Source of the DNA: Dipetalonema caudispina
Taxonomy: Eukaryota; Nematoda; Chromadorea; Rhabditida; Onchocercidae
Length of the DNA: 64,000 nt
Reading direction: 5' to 3'
NCBI GenBank assembly: GCA_013365325.1
Contig: JABVXV010000281.1
Span: 2,501-66,500, forward strand
The notes under the pieces were generated by a model, which did not search any database, had not been told where the DNA came from, and saw only the letters and a program-made list of their open reading frames with translations. Positions 38,318-50,431 of the stretch are shown piece by piece. Each line of letters opens with the position of its first letter. The stretch's first letter is position 1. The position numbers and the translations under genes were made by a program.

Positions 38318-39645
38318 ATGAATGAAATTTTTAGGATGAAACGTGAGGATGAATATAATTTCAAAATAATTTTCATTTTAATCATACTTCTTTCAAATGT
38401 ATCATCATATAATACAACAAATAACGATAAACCATGTATGTGTTCAACAGAAAAATTAAAATGTTTGAATGAAACAAACAAAATTAATACGAATCATAGT
38501 ATGCATCGACGTGATGTGGATTATGAAGAAGTTGAAATTATTGATGAACGAAAATGTAATAGCAAAAGTTTACAAAATATAATGCTACAGGTGAATGAAT
38601 CATTCATTTCTTTATTTTTTTTTTTTTTTTTTTTTTTTAAAGAAAAGTAAGGAAAAAAATTATGTATGATTTAATGTTTATAATAATTGAAAATTTCAAT
38701 TTTTAAATTTAATGACATTCTTTAAATAATATTTATATTTTAGATTAGAATAAGGAAAGATGAAGAAATTTGAAATAACAATATGTTATAATTAATAATT
38801 AATTTCTACAATAAAATGCTTTTATTATCTTCTTTCATAAGCTCATTTATTGTCTTACAACTATTACAAGACATTTTATTAATTATTATTTTAAATATCA
38901 TAATATTTCTACATATCACTTTTTTTTTTTTTTTTTGCTGTATTTTGTATATTGATGAAATATATTTGTCGTGTTTGGTGTCACCAGTACAATTATTTTA
39001 CTCATTCATTGGTTACTTTTGGTTATGATTTTGACTAAAAATTAAATAATCCATAATTAAAATTAATTATTCCATTTGTTACCTTTTTTTTTTTTTTTCA
39101 CACCTAATTTGCTTTTTTTACTATTACTATATGATAAGTAATATTTAATTTAGAACAATGAAAAAAAAAAAATGAATTCATTTATAATTACATTATAATA
39201 TGAGAAATGATTAAGGAATTAGTAAGAAGAAATTAATAATTATTATAAAGGAACAATTTTATTGTAAGCAATATATATATATATATATATTTTCATTCTA
39301 AACGTATCGTTTAATATTTAAATTAACTAAATTAACATCAACAAATCAATCCCTCAACAATTACTAATAATTAATTAGACCTGAGGAAAAAAAAGGGAGA
39401 AAAATTTAATGCAATTTTAATAATTTTAAAATTTATCACAGAATATGGCTGGCCAAACAGCAAAAGAAGCGAAAACAAAAATAATGCGAGCAGCTGAAGC
39501 ACTTCTTGGCGGTTATTTCAATGTTATTTGCGCTTATGGTGACTTCTCCTACATTACAACAACAAGCCTTTATTGTTTACAATCTTTGGGTAATATTAAT
39601 TGTTATGCATTTCTTACGGGAAATAGTCGTCCAAGATTAGCATAA
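38318..39645 (+). CDS. Secreted ground-like domain protein (GRL, hedgehog-related)
   Basis: A two-exon gene, 38318-38590 and 39442-39645, phase 0 at the junction, 158 aa. The N-terminus is a signal peptide (FKIIFILIILLSNVSS), predicted to be cleaved before YNTTNN. A linker with three Cys (CMCSTEKLKC) and an acidic stretch follows. The C-terminal half is a ground-like domain: KCNSKSLQNIMLQ, FNVICAYGDFSY, LYC and NCYAF give the four-Cys pattern of that family. Ground-like proteins are nematode hedgehog-related secreted proteins without a Hint autoprocessing domain, linked to cuticle and extracellular matrix; none is seen here either. The exact start is open. ATG at 38336 (MKREDEYN) is equally possible, because TTTTTAG at 38329-38335 looks like an acceptor. 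The specific GRL orthologue cannot be named. Confidence 0.85.
39271..39290. repeat. (AT)n microsatellite
   Basis: About ten AT units within the single intron of the ground-like gene. Confidence 0.9.
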
Positions 39646-40996
39646 AATGAATTTTAATTAATTAATGTAAAAATTACAACAGTATTAATTTCCTTATCTT
39701 TCATTTTCAAATTTTATCATTACTATCATTTGAACAATCATTTAATCAGTTAAGTGTAATTTGAAATGATTGGTGAGTATAAGAAAAACAAGAAAAAAAA
39801 AATGGTTGCTATTGCATCACAATAGCTCAGCTCAGTACTACGATCTTATTACTTAAGTATTGTTGGTAATCATTTGACAATAATCTTTATTTTATTTGAA
39901 ATTTGTCGTTAATTAATTGATGTAAAGTAAACTACCACTAAAAACTGCAAGAGACATGCCGTTGATTACGAATAACTTTTCATGGTTGGTGAAATTTATA
40001 GATTTTTGCACTTGCTGATTGCTAATAAAATTTGTAACAGCTAAAATTATTTCAACTGTAAGCAAATCTATTTTTCCTGTTATATTGGTGTAGAAGTGTA
40101 TTATGCAGTGACGATAGATAGTCCTGTTTTTACGTTAACTATATCCATTAACAAATGATACAGAATAGAATTTGTAAAATGTGATAAAGTTCCGTAAACC
40201 CAAAAGATTTTATGCAAAAGAACAGATTACCGGATAAACGCCACAAATTTGGATATACTAATGGAAAAATATCTGCATTAAGTATTTTTGAAAGAATTGT
40301 GGCAGTGAAAATTTGAAGGTAGAGATATGCAACAAACTCCGAATCACGCTGTCATACCAATATCACTTTCTATCAACCTTTTTAAAGATGAAAAGACTTC
40401 TACGTTTTACGAAGTATAATCACTGAAAGAAAGAAAGAAAGAAAATTCTTCTACTACAAATTTCTACTGTAAAGAGCAAAAAGACACGTATTAAGGATAA
40501 TAGTAATATACGTAGCATACGTTTATTTGTAAGCTGAATTACAAGACTAATGAGAAAAAAAATACTAGGCGTTTTTGAAATATAAACATGAATATCATTC
40601 TGTTAAGTGATTTACAATTATAATTAGTAATAGAATTTTTTTTTAATAAGGGAATAAATACATTGAACTATCATAGCTTTTCACCGATATAATTTAATAA
40701 CATAAATTATAATTTATGTTGTATTTCGAGTATATAGGAAAGACTTTAAAGCACAAAGACTGATAGAAATAAATAGAGAAAGGTGATATTTGCATTGACC
40801 ATATGCGGTTGTTCGGATATTAGAAAGCACTTTTGACCGCACTATACACAATTCTGAAAATGATTCAAAACATTATGACAGCCTTTTATACTTATAATTA
40901 CACCATATCTAAGCAATTATTCTTTCTGAACTCTCCTACTTATCTTGATCCAATTTCAACTTAAGAATTTGGAAGAAAAACAGTTACAATTAATGT
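39646..40996. other. Convergent intergenic region
   Basis: A 1.35-kb interval between the stop codons of the ground-like gene and SNAP-29. It holds 3' UTR sequence and a short GAAA repeat at about 40429-40443. No gene is seen. Confidence 0.55.
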
Positions 40997-43070
40997 TCAC
41001 CTCTTCTTGCTAACAGATGGCAGCGAAGGCTGCATTTCGTCTTTATCTGCTGAACCAAGCAACTTTTTCATCTGAAGAAATACGAAATTAATGTTAATCA
41101 AAATATAATTTTAATTGAGCAAGTTCTGATCTTGCTGCAACAACTTCAGCCAAAACTGAAGAACTAATGCAAATTAAATACTTCCTAAAATACAAAAAAA
41201 AAAAAAAAAATCCCATCCCAAGCGGAGACCTGTTTATCTTGATCCTTCACGCGTGCATTGGTACGTTCAGCTTTAATTTGGATTCTATCTAACATTTCAT
41301 TCTGCGAATCAACTTCCTCACCAATAGCCTCACCAAGCATACGTAATCGAGCCAGTTGTGAACTCATTGAATCTAAATCCATTCTATATTTTGAAAAATT
41401 ACTAAAATCAAATCAAATTGTCAAAATGGAATATAAAGGATATGTTTTACTACCAAGGTTAGAATCAATTTCATTATCCATGGTCTCCCAGCGTGTTCCT
41501 TTGATTGCAGCCCGTGAACTTTCACTTAATGTTGGACCGGATGCGGGCTTGGCGCCTCCAATATAACTTGAACCTGCTTTAGTAACTGTACTTAATTTAT
41601 CCACAGTATTTCCAAGAACTGAATCCGATTTCGATGGAGCCATCTGTAATTAACCACTATAAATATATACTGTAAATGATTTACAGAAATCAACGATATG
41701 TATTACTAATAGTATAATAGTATGTATTGGTATATTACTAATCATTATGATTCACCAGTCAATCGATATACTGTGCGTACTGGGACAGTAATCCAATTCA
41801 TATAAACATCACTTCAATTTTCAAATCTCAAAAGTCGTTAATTCACAATTATTTTCATTACAGCTCACTTCAATACATTGCGGTGTGAATAATAATAATT
41901 AGAAAAGAAATTATTACTTAAAATAACCCAGTGTTTTCCATATTTTTATTCTATGTTCACCTTTTAACGAATTAGAAATGCTGAATAGTATCAAAATCTT
42001 ACAGACGTTTCCTCTTTCGGCGCACGAGAAAATTTATTTTTGAAGAAACCACCGAAGACGGACTTTAAACTATTCAGATTACGCTGAGTCATTTTCGTTG
42101 TTTTCTCAATGTCATCAAGATTCTTCTCCGTATGTTCCAATTTCTCCCTTTGAGTCAGCAAATCCTAAACAAATCATTTACACAAAATGATAAAAAATGC
42201 AAAAAAGAAATTGATTCGTAATATTTTTCTCGAAATAAAAAATGACAATCAATACCTGTGCAGTTGAAATACCAATTTGTTCACTTTGTTCCAAATTCTT
42301 CCTTGATCGCTCTGTGCTATCTAACGATTCCTGCATATAACGCTCCAGTTCTCGTTCGTAAAAATTAACATCATCTTCGATATTGCCACCACTACTGCTA
42401 GAATTCACCGTTGTGTAGCTTTTTACCGGTCCTGCAGTCAAATAAATTTTAACCCAAATAACTGCAAACTGTGCATTATGTTCTTATGTCCAATTTTGTA
42501 AACATTAAATATTTAAGCTAATGCTTCTTTACTAAGTGAAGCTAACATAACGTAAGATTTGAGAGATGTTGTGATGTTAAAAGAACTTTCCCAGATAAGA
42601 AATAATTTCATGCTACAAATATTATAGCATGTGCTTTCAGTAAGTGCAAATTGTTTGGATATCTATTAACAATTCAAACAAAGAGACACAAACAGGATAT
42701 GAATAAAAATTTGTTATGGTATTCGAAAGAGAAAAAATTAATGATAATGATATCTAAGTACAGTTTATTGAGGATGAACACACAAAAAATATCTTCTAAT
42801 ACTGTGAATTAATTCATATCACTCTTTACAGGGACAAATTCTGTTGAGTATACGATACGTAACGCTTGTAGAAAAAGATTAAAACATGGCATAGAAAACT
42901 TCGAAATTTCAAAGATTTCCACTTTCCAATAATAATTACAACTGAGAAGTAACTTTGGGTGAAAAAAAAAAAAAAATGCAATCAATATGAACATGTGACA
43001 AAATCAATCTGTATTTACCGTTGTAAATACTCGGATTTACATAATTGTCGTCAAATGGATTTGTTGACAT
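40997..43070 (-). CDS. snap-29: SNAP-29 family Qbc SNARE
   Basis: Soluble SNARE with two SNARE helices and no membrane anchor, used in endosomal, secretory and autophagosome-lysosome fusion. Exons 43019-43070, 42256-42431, 42003-42164, 41454-41643, 41230-41372 and 40997-41071 join in phase to 265 aa. The N-terminal NPF motif (residues 4-6, MSTNPFDD) is the family's EH-domain ligand. The Qb helix spans roughly residues 30-110 (ESLDSTERSRKNLEQSEQ, then TQREKLEHTEKNL with the zero-layer Gln). The Qc helix spans roughly residues 180-240 (KGTRWETMDNEIDSNLD, EVDSQNEMLDRIQIKAER). There is no palmitoylated Cys cluster between them, as expected for SNAP-29 rather than SNAP-25. The exon-5 acceptor was placed at ATTTAG (ending 41373), because it alone restores the frame and gives the expected NLDSM junction. 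The C-terminus is a short basic tail. Confidence 0.95.
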
Positions 43071-44051
43071 TGAAACCAAACGAATCAATTACGTCGAACA
43101 ACGAAACACTTTACTCTGGAAAAGTTAATTTCTGAATTATGGCTCATCTTCATAGATATTTTACTTTTCGCAACAACATTTAGAGAATGCAAAATTTCCT
43201 ATGCGATCAATTATAACAAAACTACTGAATGAAACCACACAAACCCAAACTCAAATGTTTATTTATCATCTCATACAATATATCTATATTCATTCATCAA
43301 CAATCTGTCAGCATTATTCGTTATGTATGAAAGAATGACAGAACCAAACAGCGTTTACGTTTTAACCAAAGTATCGCCGATCGATTACCATTTGATTATT
43401 TTATAGTTTATACAATGACTTCCAATTATATATATACATATATATCTGCATGCCGAATTTATCCTTCCCTTTCCCAGCACTATTTCTCTCTTTTCACCAA
43501 AAAAATCTAAAAGATTTACAGCTCTTCTAACATAATTTGCTCCAAAAAAACTATTTCAAGTATTACTATAATTCCCAGCCAAATTCCAATTTTCAATTCT
43601 GATATCAAACGATCGATCTATCAGAATTTTATACATTAAACGATAATTTCCTGTTTATATTATTTCTACCATACAAATCATCGTTATAACAATATCTTAT
43701 TCAAGAGCTAGTACCAAGTTTCGGAAAGAGGTTGAATGTTTGTCACCCAGAACTACAACTCTTTATTTTTATTTCATTATCAGAATCTATTATCAAACCT
43801 TTACTTGCTGTCTATTGATTATCCTTCATTATCTATTATATTTTCATTCTAATTTGAAAATCAACTTAACTTATCAGGTCTAAAAGACCAATGATCAAAA
43901 TTTAAATATAGCTTGTAAAACTTCTTCGCAATAATCAAAGCAGACCATTTATTCTAATTTTATTTGGGAAAAATATTCCTCACACATACATAGGTATCGA
44001 AAGATTCGGAATCTCAATTACAAAACACAAACAATGACAAATTAAAAATGT
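43071..44051. other. Intergenic between SNAP-29 and the mtSSB-like gene
   Basis: A 981-bp interval holding the SNAP-29 upstream region and the 3' UTR of the minus-strand mtSSB-like gene. A minus-strand AATAAA at 43948-43953 lies 99 nt past that gene's stop. No gene is seen. Confidence 0.55.
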
Positions 44052-45682
44052 TCATTTCTTTGTTTCACTCTGTTCTAAATCCTCCTCGGCTGATAAATCA
44101 ATGTCTTCAAATTGTTCGTTTTCATTAACATCAGCTGCAGCAGAATTGCTTTCCACTGATATGCGAGTTGCCATTATAGTTCCACTTGAACCTTGCGTCC
44201 CATCTGCTGCAGCTCTCGGAAAAGTCGCTAAACGACCGAAAACGAACAAGTGCGAGCCTAAAGTATGCAAAACAGAGTAATGAAATTCTTACATTTCTCA
44301 GCAAAAATTTAAATAATGATTTTGATTTTGCTGTCAAAGCTTACCTTCACCGACATTTTCCCTGCAATATGCAAGCGAAGTTCGTGTTCCTAAACGTACT
44401 CGGAAGTCATATTGACCTATAAAACATGTAAATGTATTGAATGCTTCTTTACAAATACATACCTTGACGATGCAAAATATATTTCTTGAAACATTAACTT
44501 ATTTTTCTTGATGACGTTATCGTCCAAACAATTAACTGCTTTACGCAACTGTACTATCAGTCAATATCATAATGTACAAATGTGATAGACATCCTATTTC
44601 GATAAGAACGCTTACGAAAGCAACCAGCAACAATGAAATCCTCATGAAAGTCAACGTTCAACAATAAATACTATAAGTAATCTAATCAAAATTTATTCCA
44701 AAATCTTAATGAAAATTATTTCTCGATATAAAACCGATGAGGTATTATACAGTAAACAATACCACCAAATGAATTCGAGGAGATCCGAACAACTCCAAAT
44801 TTAACGCCATTTCTGGATGTTCCATAAAACGGTTTGCTTGTTACTGTTCCACTAACGCAAACTCGATTGATGCTACAAAATAATATAACTTGAATTCCTG
44901 TAGATAAGTAATGAAAGACTGCCAGAATAACTAGGAAAATAACTACATGAACTAAATAACTTACCAATTTAGTAATTATGCAATCAACTAACAGAGCAAC
45001 TAATTTAGCAATAAAACTAAGTCATCATCGAAACAACTGATTACTTAATCGATTAAATAACCAATTGTTTAGATAATTAAGCGGGTAACTATGATGCCAT
45101 CATTATGATTGAAATATTTGAAAATATCCTCCAAAAATCATAACAACAAAGTCAACGATGATATATTAACAAGTTAGGTAAAGATATCTGCAAGGTAATA
45201 CTCGAACTGTACAGAATAACTTACTTCCTACGACTGACTGTCGGAGTAATCTGTTCGTTTGCTTTATCTGACGATGGATGGCTACTTGTATCTGTGGGTT
45301 GCTGTAAATTGGCTTGCGCTGCAAACAATCGTCTAGAAACCTGAAATAGTGCTTTCAGTTATTTAAAAAAAAAAAATAAATTATGCATACACATTGTGAA
45401 TTTACCTATTGTTTTTAATAATATATCAATAATGCTTTTTTTTTTTTTCGATAAAGTTAATTGATTCATCTCTCAGATTCACAGAAATACATCCAGAAAC
45501 AAACTTGTCCTACGAAAACACAATATATCAATTAATTAACTAAATTATTACGATAGTATCCAAAGGAATATTTCTAGGCTCTATTTATCAGAATATAAAA
45601 CAATACACATAATCGGATAAACATAAACCTGATGTGCTACTGGTATGCTGGAAGCATATCTTGACAATACTTCACGGAACAT
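44052..45682 (-). CDS. Mitochondrial single-stranded DNA-binding protein-like, copy 1
   Basis: Exons 45629-45682, 45225-45340, 44763-44872, 44345-44416 and 44052-44257 join in phase to 185 aa. The N-terminus (MFREVLSRYASSIP, then VSRRLFAAQANL) is rich in Arg and Ser, lacks early acids apart from one Glu, and looks like a mitochondrial targeting peptide. The core resembles the OB fold of bacterial/mitochondrial SSB: an INRVCVSGTVTSKPF opening strand, FGVVRISSNS, a central strand, then GSHLFVFGRLATF and a closing MATRISVES strand. The tail is very acidic (EDIDLSAEEDLEQSETKK), reminiscent of acidic SSB C-termini. The family would coat single-stranded mtDNA during replication. It is divergent from textbook mtSSB, so the name is by fold pattern. 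It is divergently paired with a second SSB-like gene 1.2 kb away. Confidence 0.7.
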
Positions 45683-46250
45683 TTCTTCCAAAAAAAAAAA
45701 ATCTCCTTAAAATTTTAAAATTACACTATATATAGGAAATGTAATGATCTGCAAATCAACAATTACAATTATTCCCCATTAAATGGAGGAAATTCCTCGT
45801 GCAGTACAAATATATTAAAATTTCAAACGAATATTGTTCTTCTCATAATAAAAAATTCTGCAATTCTAATATCCATCCTCAAATATCTATTATAGTCATA
45901 TAGCCTAGAGAGTATAAAAAGCCTAGTATAACCTTTCAGTAAATTAGCCTAGATGAATTTTAAATTAGCTCAAAATATCCCATATTTTTAGGTGAATGCA
46001 AGAAGCTATTTTGGTCTGTATCACTATGTACATGTAATATGTCTCGTTGTATCACTCCAAATAAATTTTATTATATCTAAATGAAAATTAGCATAAAATT
46101 TTAGGGAATTTAACTTTTTTTTTTTTTTTTTCCTTCATTTTACAATAATTTATACGTGCTTTCTAGTAATTATCAATCTCTATTAACTCATTGCAATTAA
46201 TAATCTTTTCATTCATTCCTCTCAATCTTTGTTTTATCTACGAATGTTAT

Positions 46251-46251
<1 letters not shown>

Positions 46252-46287
<36 letters not shown>
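46252..46287. repeat. (CT)18 microsatellite followed by a short GT run
   Basis: Thirty-six bases of perfect CT dinucleotide, then about four GT units. It produces Ser/Leu-rich false open frames. It lies about 640 bp upstream of the plus-strand mtSSB-like start. Confidence 0.95.
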
Positions 46288-46295
<8 letters not shown>

Positions 46296-46539
46296 TTCTA
46301 TCTCATAACTTATCATTTTTTCTTTTTTTGTATTATTTTCAATTTCTTTATGTTGTTTCTGTTATTTTATTATTGAACAAAATATATCATATTGATCCAT
46401 TATCATTGATAATTGTCACATATCCTAAAGAGATTTATATTTCTTCAAATAAGGACTGTATTATTTGTACGATATTGAATTACTTTAATGATATCCTTGA
46501 CATATCGTATGGATATTGCCTTTTTGACACGATACACGT

Positions 46540-46735
46540 TGTATAGATATATTGTACAAATGGTTGTACTTACTGTATGTATAGATTTTTATATCGTACA
46601 GTATCTATATTGGATACAGTTATGTATAGATTTAGATGTCGTATAGTTGAGTAGAAGTACTGTATGTATAGTTTTTGATATTGTATCATACAGATTGTAT
46701 TACACCGTACTGATAGATATCAATATCATATAAGT
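46540..46735. repeat. Degenerate tandem repeat, 42-45-bp period
   Basis: TATGTATAG recurs at 46576-46584, 46621-46629 and 46663-46671 (spacing 45 and 42). Each copy is followed by variants of ATTTTTATATCGTAC or TTAGATGTCGTAT. Flanking sequence keeps weaker copies (GTATAGATATATTG). It is an old, diverged minisatellite upstream of the plus-strand mtSSB-like gene. Confidence 0.55.
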
Positions 46736-46926
46736 TGGTGTGGATGTTTAAGTGGTTATTCTGTTGCTAGCTAACATTTTATTTAAATGTATGCTTGAAT
46801 GTATCATTGGTATTCCTCTGATACCTTCTGAATTATGCATGTAATTTTACGGGGAAGTTGTTGGGAATATAAGTGCGACACGATAAGATTCGCATTTTAT
46901 TAATAACTAATGAATGTTATAGGAAA

Positions 46927-48266
46927 ATGCTCCAATTATTAAGTCGAGCATTGATAAGACGGCCTATTGTACAACGAACACAACTACTACAGGTATGCTT
47001 TATTCCTTTCACAGTAAATAAGGTATTTTAATAGAGAATCCTAATTGTTAAGTAAGGTTGGTGCGTCGAAATCTTGGTGCAGTAAGTGATTACGTTGTAA
47101 TCTCATTGACTTATATGATAACATTGAGTAATTAACTTAATTGTGATCAATTATTCAATGTTATTCCGTCGTTGTTGCATTTATTTCAAAGATTAAAGAC
47201 TTCGGTGAGATTTTGTGTATCTAATATTATTTGTTGACAAAATGCATGGTTTTCCGATGAAAACTTTTTGTTTGTTTAGTTTGCTGGAAGAGGTTTGGCT
47301 ACACAAGGCCAAAAAGTGGTTGAAGAAATCAGTGATGACGGTGCAAATTTTCCTGCAGATGCTGAAGATTTTGGAGGACCGGAAGCTGATGTAGACTCTG
47401 CAGCACGTTATAATTATGAGTAGGACTTTTGATTTTTTTTTGGGGGGGATATCCGAAAATAATGTTATGAATAAGAAAAGAAAAACTTGAGAGGTCAAGA
47501 ATTTTCTTTTTCTTTCCTCCAATACTTCGAGGTTTGACGTTACCTTACATAAATTTTTCCTTTTCTTTTAGTTTTTCTTTTTCACATTGTGTGTTTTTAC
47601 AGTGAGAATCATATCGAGGTGACCGGTATTGTTCGAGGACCCCCAAGAGTATATACGATGCCAACCGGTCGGCAGTATGCTATTGTAAAGCTGTCAACAA
47701 CAAGTGGTATGATGTTGATTTCTCTTAAGATATTAAACTAATTTGAAAAACAGGAATATGCAAATCCAAGGAAAAAACTAATGCACAAAAAATTTATGGC
47801 AGAAAAAATCCTTTACTTTGATTCATGGATAAAATTGTCAAGTATATGGAAAATTTTGTTGAAGTTGATCGTCGAGGTTCTGGACGATTTATCTCTTTTG
47901 TCGATGTTTTTGCGCCTAATAATATAGTCGATTATATCAAGGATCATATACGTGAAGGTATGTTGTTTCGAACATTTCTTGATCATTCTTCTTTGCTCAA
48001 AGAAATTATTTTTTGAAGTTCAGATCGTTGATGATTTAACTTTTCTATCAAAGTGTCGGACATATTCAGGAATACAAGTATACGTGAGCGGTCAGCTTCG
48101 AAGTAGGCTTCGAACGGATGAGGATGGACGATCATTCCAGGATGTACGAGTTCAGGCTAATGGACTTTTCAAGATCGTTGATCCGAAGCGTGTCACGAAA
48201 GAGAATAGCGCAGATGGGAGTAATGTTGATGGCATGAATTCAGAAATGAATTTAACAACTTCATAA
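46927..48266 (+). CDS. Mitochondrial single-stranded DNA-binding protein-like, copy 2
   Basis: Exons 46927-46992, 47280-47419, 47603-47706, 47865-47957 and 48070-48266 join in phase to 199 aa. The N-terminus (MLQLLSRALIRRPIVQRTQ, then FAGRGLATQ) is basic, without acids and strongly like a mitochondrial presequence. An acidic linker follows (EEISDDGANFPADAEDFGG). The OB-fold-like core runs from NHIEVTGIVRGPPRVYTMP and GRQYAIVKLSTTS through FISFVDVFAPNNIVDYIKD to GIQVYVSGQLRSRL and DVRVQANGLFKI. This order (first strand, variable loop, W/FxxVxxF-like central strand, helix, VxVSG strand) is that of SSB. The last exon ends in an Asn/Ser-rich tail, not the acidic tail of the neighbouring copy. The acceptor of exon 47865 (TTGTTGAAG) is poor, so the junction there is uncertain. 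Confidence 0.7.
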
Positions 48267-50431
48267 AATGTGGTGAAAACCCGATCAGCTCCAATCTCGT
48301 TGTTTACGATTTGTATCCTTTGTGAACATTTCTTATTGTTTGTTGTAGTTATTTTTTTATATGCGATTCATTTCCAAAGCAATAAAAGAAATTCCAAAGT
48401 ACTCATATTTCGTCTTTAGAAGAAATTATAATATTTTACTGACCTTTTATTTGCATGGTATTTTAAAAGTGAATATATACACTGATCATATACCGCTGAT
48501 TTTAACCTTCTTCTTCTTACAAATGTTGTTTTACATTAAAGATTGAGTGGCTTTTATTAGTAAGTGACAACAATTCATGGATATTCTATCGCATTTAGAT
48601 TTATATTAAAAATGGACTTTCAATTTAGCTACATAAATGAGCTCGAGGAATTGTTTGTTAAGTTATTGAGCTGTTTGAGTGTAAAAATTTTCTACCCATA
48701 TTCTTATTGAAGTATAGGTTGAGTTATTAGTTTGCTTGTTTTAAATCAATGTTAAATGAATAAAAGTAAGCCCAGATTTAGAAGCTCTAATTCAATCGAT
48801 ATAGCAGTAAAAATAATAAGAACTGTATGTGATTTATTCAAATGATATTCCTCCAAAAATATTTTTTTCAAGAAAGGATAATGATAGTTTATTAGAAGAT
48901 TATAATCGGAAAGTCGGTGAATTAAAGCCAAAAACTGCATGAGAACCAGTGAATTAAATCAAAAACTGTGTGTGGACCATTATTAATTCAGGGATCGTCC
49001 CAGTAAATTGGTGGAAATATACCGATTTGCTGTATAGATTTCGATAGATTGTTCAACATATATTGTGTTCTAATCCGGTAATTGCTGGAATTGAAGGAGT
49101 TGTATATGAGTTAATGTTTAGTAGTGGTCCAAGAAAGTTTAAACGTTTTATTTAAAACCGAACCGTCACATATAACAAAGGTATTTGTAAGGAAATTTGA
49201 ATGAATGAAGAGTGATAAACGTACAGGTCAAAAAGTAAGCTGTCACTTGACTAAACTGTAATAATGAAAGTACGGTACACATCTGAATTATACTGTAAAT
49301 AATTTTATTTAACATTTGAATGAAAATTATTTAAGATCGATATTAGTTGATTTAAAAGTTCTCTTAATGAAATATTTGAATTTTCAGAAATATTCCCCGT
49401 ATCATGGCATCACTTAACAATTGATTATATTACAAATGAACATTTCGTTTTTTTTTTTTTTTTTTTTTTTTTTTCTATTTCGAAATATGAATGTTAGTAT
49501 ATTTACGAATGAAATTAGATAATGAAGAAATTAATTTATAATTCAATCAATGGAAATAATAGTTCTCGTCATCAAATAATTTGTAAATTTTAGTTATAAA
49601 TCATTTAAAGATTTCTTTTAAATTTAAAGTTCTGTCAAATATAATGAATGGATACAAGAAACAAGAATTACAGTAATGGAGGATATTAGAAGGATTGTTT
49701 GAAGTTAATGAACTGTAGTCTAAAAATAAATTCAAAGATTAAAATGATTGTTCATGATAAGTAAAAATACTAGAAAACAATCCTAAAAATGAAAAAAAAA
49801 AAAAAAATTGAGAGGAAGAATATTTCAAAATTTTTCTTAATTCATTTCAATATAAGACAAAATTGGTATTCACTTTGAGCGAAATATTTTTATTTATTTG
49901 TTTGCTTTTTATCGTTCAAAAAAAAAAAGAAATACTTGCTAAATAGCAGTAGATGAATAATGTTAAATATTTCGAGAATCGAGAATTGAACTCGAGAGTA
50001 GAGAAAAAAGGTATTCAGAGGATACTGAATATACATTGAAAGTAGCGCATTTTTTTGATCATTAAATATTTTTGATTAAAATTATTAAGAAAGAAAAGAA
50101 AAAAAGACAAATGAAAATAATCCATTAATGTTGGAAATATGAAATGCATGTTTAAATGTAATTTATCAATGAAATATTTTAGCTTATGAAATAATTTCAA
50201 CTAAAATACTTTTAATTAAATTGAGGTAGTTATTGTAAAATACAGAAGATATTACAGAAATGGCTGATATAATTATTAACACAATTTGAGTAGCATAATT
50301 AACCATAATTTTCAACAAGATAAAATGGAACAGCGAGAAAGCATTAATTAATTTGTAGTGGTAAAATTTGTGACACTTTTATTTACAAATTATTAAGGAA
50401 TTAATTATTTACAATTTTTGAATAATTAATC
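48267..50431. other. Convergent intergenic region, 2.2 kb
   Basis: 3' UTR sequence of the mtSSB-like gene, then AT-rich DNA with a long poly-T (about 49448-49474) and several poly-A runs. No exon chain is found on either strand. Confidence 0.55.
48381..48386 (+). promoter_or_regulatory. Candidate polyadenylation signal of plus-strand mtSSB-like gene
   Basis: AATAAA 115 nt after the stop at 48266. Confidence 0.5.

Larger units (their letters stand above)
45683..46926. promoter_or_regulatory. Shared divergent promoter region of two mtSSB-like genes
   Basis: A 1244-bp interval between the start codons of two head-to-head SSB-like genes. It contains a poly-T run (about 46118-46131), a (CT)n tract, a degenerate 42-45-bp tandem repeat and no exon. 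A bidirectional promoter is an inference from gene orientation only. Confidence 0.45.

Noticed and set aside
41373..41382. ATG-containing upstream extension of SNAP-29 exon 5
   Set aside because: Acceptors upstream of this point break the frame. The acceptor ending at 41373 restores phase and gives the conserved NLDSM.
46191..46546. Overlapping plus-strand open frames over the CT repeat
   Set aside because: Their Ser/Leu runs come from the microsatellite. There is no splice context or family support.
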